Shown here: piece after piece, positions 59,144 to 64,000 of the stretch
How the letters are laid out: each line of letters opens with the position of its first letter
Numbering within the stretch: position 1 is the first letter of the stretch
NCBI RefSeq assembly: GCF_001411555.2
Contig: NC_049905.1
Coordinates: 21,318,097 to 21,382,096 of the forward strand
Origin: Juglans regia
Lineage: Eukaryota > Streptophyta > Magnoliopsida > Fagales > Juglandaceae
Direction: 5' to 3'
Length of the DNA stretch: 64,000 nt
Made by a program: the position numbers and the translations under genes
The notes under the pieces: model-generated
Databases searched by the model: none
Seen by the model: only the letters and a program-made list of their open reading frames with translations
What the model was told of the DNA's origin: nothing

Positions 59144-59510
59144 TTTTACTCTTGAGTATAATTGTTTATATGGTTAGTAATGTTGCATTGAGCTGTTCAC
59201 AGAACAAATAAGTTGTTGTAGTAAGTTAAACTTCAATGATCAAATAACGATTGGCGCACATTTCCCCTGTATTGTTTTTTTCTTTTTCCTCTTTTATTCA
59301 TTTAGTGCATTTTTCCATGTTTTGTACTTGTGCTTGCTTGTGATATTGTTTTACTAATATTTGTTTTAATCTATGACCTTAGTGTATTGGTAATATATTG
59401 TTCACATTTTTTGCATTTTAGGTATAAGGTTGTGATACTGTTTTTTTTTTTTATATTTCATATTAGACTATCGTTGGAAATACTTTTTTGGTTGCAAATA
59501 TATATTTATC
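59144..59510. other. AT-rich spacer with CACTA-like similarity
   Basis: GTTGGAAATACTTTTTTGG and TTGCAAATA near 59470-59500 resemble 42195-42225 in the CACTA-like region. NLR homology begins abruptly at about 59511. Nothing else is seen. Confidence 0.35.
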
Positions 59511-60508
59511 TTTGCATTTTTCCACGATCTGTCTTCCAATTACTTCTACCTCTGGTTGGATACTGCCATGAAACGCATGTCTTACAAAAAGTGACCAACA
59601 TTCTTCTTTTGGTAATGTCGTCAAATTGTAAGTTAAAGTAGTTTGCATAACCGATGCTACTCGTTCTTCACGTGTGGTTACCAAAACCCTGCTCCCTTGT
59701 GCTCCAAATCTGAAGGGAGTACTTAACTCCACCCACTTAATATAATTATCATTCCAAACATCATCTAAAACAAGTAGAAATTTCTTTCCCGTCAAACTCT
59801 CCTTTAGCGTAGTTTGAAGCCAATCTAGAGTCTTACCATCACCATTAGTAGATGAACATACTCTCTCTAGAATTGCTTTTGTTACCTTAAAGATGTCAAA
59901 GTCATCCGAAACACAAACCCATGCTTTAAGGTCAAAATATTTCTTCACGCTCTCGTCATTGTATACAAGCTGAGCAAGGGTGGTCTTGCCGAGTCCCCCC
60001 ATACCGACAATAGCAATCACAAACAAGTTATTGCCACTTACATCATCTGAGAATAAGGAATTAATTATTTTCTTCTTATCATCTTCTCTACCACAAATAC
60101 CAGATTCTTCAACCAAAGAAGTTGTGGGCAATCTTTCAGATGGTTTTTCTTGAACGCCTTCTCTTAGAACTATAATGTCCTTTTGTCTTACAAGATACTC
60201 CAATCTGTCAACCACTTGTTTTATCTTTAGTTCTATTTTCTTGACAAAAGGGTTAAATAAAGAAGTAGAGATGGCTTTTCGTAATACCTTGCTTGTAGTG
60301 GTATGAAATTCAGCATCCAACTTGCATTGCATGGCTTCGGTATCAATCTCATCCAAGATGTCCTCTGCATCATAGACAGCATCTTTCAACTTATCAAGCC
60401 AGTTTTTCACGTTGGGATTCGCCACTTGTTTTTTCTCTGCATCTTCAAACACAGCATCCACAGACAGCAAAGATGTCTCCAGTTTTTCCAAGAGTATTGG
60501 GTCGAGTT
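59511..60508 (-). pseudogene. Truncated CC-NB-ARC fragment, interrupted by a copia element
   Basis: The open frame follows the intact NLR at 48521-52408 closely from about its residue 36 to 368: coiled coil with EDILDEID, P-loop GMGGLGKTT, LLVLDDVW and GSRVLVTTR. It stops before GLPLA, where the sequence changes abruptly to a spacer at 59511, so the rest of NB-ARC and all LRRs are missing. The N-terminus ends at GTCGAGTT|TG (60508/60509), where the LTR of the copia element begins. It cannot make a receptor, though a short CC-NB product is conceivable only with a promoter across the insertion. Confidence 0.85.
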
Positions 60509-60811
60509 TGAAAATATTTGAATAAATGAATGGGCTAACTTAATTATCAGCAGCCGTATACTTTATTCTATTTATAGAAGTTTACAATGCAAGTAGTTAT
60601 GTACAATATGGACTCTATTTAATCTGTTAAGACTCCTATATATGTGGATAGATAGAGTTTGGATTTGTTATATCAGATGGAGTCTTGCTCTGCTGTCAGT
60701 TGCTGTGAGTGATCCTCGGGTATATTCAAATCATCAGATAATGTTTGTTCTGCTGTTGGTTGCTGTGAGTGATCCTCGGATATATTCAAATTATGACTTA
60801 TCTGTCTAACA
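60509..60811 (-). repeat. 3' LTR of the copia element (303 bp)
   Basis: Read on the minus strand it starts TGTTAGACAG at 60811, right after a purine tract GCGAGGGGA, and ends CAAATATTTTCA at 60509, where the interrupted NLR sequence resumes. TG...CA ends and an adjoining polypurine tract are standard. A 60-bp tandem duplication (60691-60750 and 60751-60810) fills much of its first half and also extends the pol frame, whose stop lies inside the LTR at 60673. The expected duplication next to the other LTR would be GAGTT (60504-60508), which lies outside the window. Confidence 0.72.
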
Positions 60812-62430
60812 TCCCCTCGCAAGCTAATGGGGAGAGGCAGCACCATTAGCTTGGATCGCAGCATACAGAAGCGTGTAGAACTTAGACCTTTAGTGAACAC
60901 ATCAGCCAGCTGATCAAGGGAGCCAAGAAAATGAAGACAAATGTCTTTGTTTGCAATTTTCTCTCGGATGAAGTGGAAGTCGACCTCAATATGTTTTGTT
61001 CGAGCATGGAAAACCGGGTTGCAAGCAAGTGCAATAGCACCACTGTTATCACACCAAATGGTAGGAGCTGCGGGGATAGTAATATGCAATTGTTTGAGCA
61101 ACATGCGAACCCAGTAAAGTTCAGCTGTGACCATAGCCAAAGCTCGATACTCAGCTTCTGTACTTGACCGAGCAACCACGGATTGCTTCTTAGCAGACCA
61201 CGAGATCAGAGAGGAGCCAATAAATACAGCAAAACCTGTAGTGGAACGACGGTCATCTGGATCACCAGCCCAATCCGCATCACAAAATGCTTGGAGATGG
61301 CAGTCACCCTTCGTGTACCATAAGCCAATTTCAATGGTGCCTTTTAAATATCTGAGGACCCGTTTTGCTGCAGTCCAATGAGTAGATTTGGGATTGTGCA
61401 TGTGTTGGCAAAGTTGATTAACAGAGAACGCAATGTCAGGCCTGGTTAACGTGCAATACTGAAGGGCCCCGACTGTTTGTCGATATTCTGTGATTTGAGC
61501 TGAAGTGAGAGGTTCACCATCATGTGAAGATAGCTTCTGGCCCATGGTGCAAGGGGATGGAGCAGGCTTGGCACCTATCATCTTTGTGCGAGAGAGGAGG
61601 TCTGAAATATACTTGGATTGTCGAAGGTGAAGCCCAGTAGTGTCTCGTGTAGCTTGAATGCCGAGAAAGTAGCTAATAGGACCCAAATTTTTCATCTTGA
61701 ACTCTGCTTGCAGTTTGATGATAAGTGAGTTAATAGCGGCAGAATCGGTTCCTGTGACTAGAATGTCGTCTACATATATGAGAAAATAGATGTGAGTGTT
61801 CCCATTATGATAGACAAATAGTGAGGTGTCAACTGGAGATGATACAAAGCCAAATTCAAGTAGAGCCGTAGAGAGTCGCATGAACCACGCTCGTGGCGCT
61901 TGTTTAAGCCCATAGAGTGATTTGTTTAGTTTGCATACATGGTCTGGATAAGTAGAGTCAATAAATCCCTTAGGTTGTTCCATGAACACATCTTCCACAA
62001 GAATGCCATGAAGAAAGGCATTAGATACATCTAGTTGTGTAATCTCCCAATCAAACTGTGTAGCGAGAGAGAGAATCACAGGGACAGTAGCTGATTTGAT
62101 GACCGGGCTAAACGTTTCTGTGAAATCAACCCCTTCCTCCTGATGATATCCCAATGCCACTAACCGAGCTTTAAGTCGCTCAACCTCACCTGTGGATGTC
62201 TGCTTGGTCTTATAGACCCATTTATTTCCAACAACATTGTGACTTTTAGGCCTAGGACAGAGTGTCCAGGTATTGTTGGCCATAAGGGCGTCATATTCTT
62301 CCTTCATTGCTGTACACCATTCAGGTAAGAGTGCAGCTTGCCGATAAGAGTGAGGTTCAAGAGGAATTGCAACACTGGATAATGCATGCAGTGGGTATTT
62401 GGTGGAGTAGAGTTGAAAGTCAGAAAAATT
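60673..62430 (-). pseudogene. Copia reverse transcriptase and RNase H
   Basis: The ORF tail of the polyprotein; from the TGA at 62431 it is open to the stop at 60673, with the first Met in frame at 62307. Reverse transcriptase motifs: WVYKTK, KARLVALGYHQEEGVDF, catalytic Asp in QLDVSNAFLHG, SLYGLKQAPRAW, and the YVDD pair in IYVDDILV. RNase H motifs: FCDADWAGD, SSTEAEYRAL and IWCDNSGAI. All catalytic acids are present. It would copy the element's RNA into DNA, but it is cut off from integrase by a single TGA, so it cannot be made as part of the normal polyprotein. Confidence 0.88.
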
Positions 62431-64000
62431 TCAAGGTTTTAAACAGCCTGTTTGGGATCGTGTAGTCATAGGATGTGAGGGTTGAGGTGCATTGGAGGCA
62501 GGCAGGTTTCTGGTTGTTGGAGAGTGATCCGAGATGGTAGATATGATGGATGGAAGAGCTGGAGTAATAGGAGTGGAAATATGATTTTGTGAAGATGGTG
62601 GTGTGGCAAGAGAAGGCTGGTTTGTATGTGACAACGGTTCATGTGATGGAGGGTTTTGAGGTGCATTGGAGGCAGGCAGGTTTCTGGTTGTTGGAGAGGA
62701 ATCCGAGATGGTAGATATGATGGATGGAAGAGCTGGAGTAATAGGAGTGGAAATATGATTTTGTGGAGATGATGGTGTGGCAAGAGAAGGCTGGTTTGTA
62801 TGTGGCAACGGTTCATGTGATGGAGGGTTTTGAGATGCAGAGTCTGTAATAACAGAAAATGAAGGAGAGGGAAGAATCATACCTGGGGAAGAGACCACTG
62901 GCAGAGGCTCGGGTGGCTTGAATCCATTTTTAGCAGGAAATGATCTCTCATTAAAGATAACATGCCTGGAGATGTAGATCTTTTGAGTGACAGGATCCAT
63001 GCATCTATAACCGAGATGGTTTGCACTATAGCCCAAAAATATGCATCGTTTGGATCGGAACATTAGTTTTTGAGATGTATATGGACGAAGTAGTGGGAAG
63101 CATGCACACCCAAAGGTGCGAAGAAACGTATAATCTGGAGATTTGCGATATAATTTGGAGTAAGGACTTTGATGTTCTAGAATTGGAGTAGGAAGACGAT
63201 TGATGAGGAAAATTGACGTGAGGAATGCATCTACCCAAAATGTGTATGGCAAGTGAGATTCGGCCAGAAGGGACAATCCTATTTCTACCACATGGCGGTG
63301 TTTACGTTCGGATACCCCATTTTGTTGGGGTGTATGGGGACAAGTTATACGATGAAGAATTCCATGATGTGTGAGGAAATTTTGGAATTGGTGTGAGGTA
63401 TATTCTCCTCCACCATCTGTTTGAAATTGTTTGATTTTGCTGGAGAATTGATTTTCAACTAACGTTTTGAATTTAACAAAGCATGTGAACACATCAGATT
63501 TATTATGGAGAGGATATAGCCACGTGAACCTTGAGAAATCATCAATGAAAAGGACATAGTATTTGCATCCACTAATAGATTTAGTAGAGCAAGACCACAC
63601 GTCTGAATGAATCAAATCCAAGGGTGAAGTAGAAACACGAGTTGACATAGAGAATGGAAGTTGTTTGCCTTTACCGAGTTGACATGAATCACAAAACTCC
63701 ATTTTGTTCACTGACCCTTGAACTGGTAATTGATATTTATTCAATAATTGGGATACAATAGAAATAGATGCATGGCCTAATCTAGAGTGCCAAATAGAAA
63801 GTGGTGCTTTTACTCCTGCAACAGCAGCTAAGGCACGTGGTTTATTGAGAGATATTGACTGCATAGGAAATGGATAGAGTCCACCTTCACTCCTGCTTTT
63901 GAGTAGTGTCTTCCCCGTTAATGTGTCCTTCACAAAGAAATGAGATGCTGTTAGAATGAAGAAGCAATCGTTATCAATGCAGAATTGGTTAATGGATAGG
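62431..64000 (-). pseudogene. Copia integrase region, 5' part off the window, ends at premature TGA
   Basis: Open from the right edge of the window (an alternative start at 63933 has no meaning) to TGA at 62431-62433. The HHCC zinc finger lies in WHSRLGHASISIV and CDSCQLGK. The DDE acids are in LIHSDVW, FQTDGGGEY and NGVSERKHRHV. A Pro/Ser/Thr-rich linker before the stop contains a 58-residue tandem duplication (NPPSHEPL, PITPALPSIISTISD, TTRNLPAS twice). After the TGA the same frame continues NFSDFQLYSTKYPLH into the reverse transcriptase, so this is one polyprotein with one nonsense change. Confidence 0.88.

Larger units (their letters stand above)
60509..64000 (-). mobile_element. Ty1/copia retrotransposon, RE1-like, partial (runs off the window)
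   Basis: Order on the minus strand is integrase, reverse transcriptase, RNase H, 3' LTR, which defines Copia and not Gypsy. The gag, protease, primer-binding site and 5' LTR lie beyond 64000. The insertion splits the NLR fragment at 60508. Apart from one in-frame TGA the pol frame is open over the whole visible length, so the insertion is fairly young. Confidence 0.9.

Overview
The window is plant nuclear DNA: AT-rich, intron-bearing and dense in transposable elements. Gene families (EIN3-like factor, PLS-class PPR proteins, UGT, CC-NB-LRR, GH1 beta-glucosidase, lipoxygenase) point to a dicot. The abundant AT-rich MITEs and the gene style remind me of a woody Fagales such as walnut or pecan, but that is recall and not proof.

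Layout. 0-15 kb: one intact UDP-glycosyltransferase (2303-3787) in transposon-rich DNA. This stretch has a Helitron 3' end (1832-1864), two related retroposons with target-site duplications (5813-6745, 9707-10692), Harbinger-type MITEs and a decayed tandem duplication (9.4-11.7 and 12.6-13.9 kb). 15-28 kb is the gene core: an EIN3-LIKE 3-type factor (15923-17716), an E/E+ PPR gene (19012-20751), and a DYW-class PPR gene on the minus strand with one intron (25737-27919). Between the PPR genes lies a 4.07-kb element with PIF/Harbinger-style ends that carries exons of an unrecognised host-like membrane-protein gene. 28-43 kb holds no intact gene: a second Helitron end with a captured exon, a hAT remnant, a broken GH1 beta-glucosidase gene, LTR-like blocks, a tRNA-derived SINE and a CACTA-like end. 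43.3-47.8 kb is a 4.56-kb PIF/Harbinger element with a Myb/SANT ORF1 remnant.

48-64 kb: an intact single-exon CC-NB-LRR gene (48521-52408, minus), then a mosaic of pseudogene fragments (LINE RNase H, GH1 intron, lipoxygenase, EIL3-like, PPR). The EIL and PPR pieces are a shrunken copy of 16.9-21.3 kb. A LINE tail, a 45-bp tandem repeat and a truncated second CC-NB-LRR follow. That NLR fragment is interrupted by a Ty1/copia element which runs off the right edge and whose pol has one in-frame TGA.

Only five genes look functional: UGT, EIL3-like, two PPR genes and one NLR. They have unrelated roles (small-molecule glycosylation, sulfur or ethylene-type transcription control, organelle RNA editing, immunity) and do not form a pathway. 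The structural theme is duplication, transposon gene capture and decay. No tRNA, rRNA or CRISPR was found.
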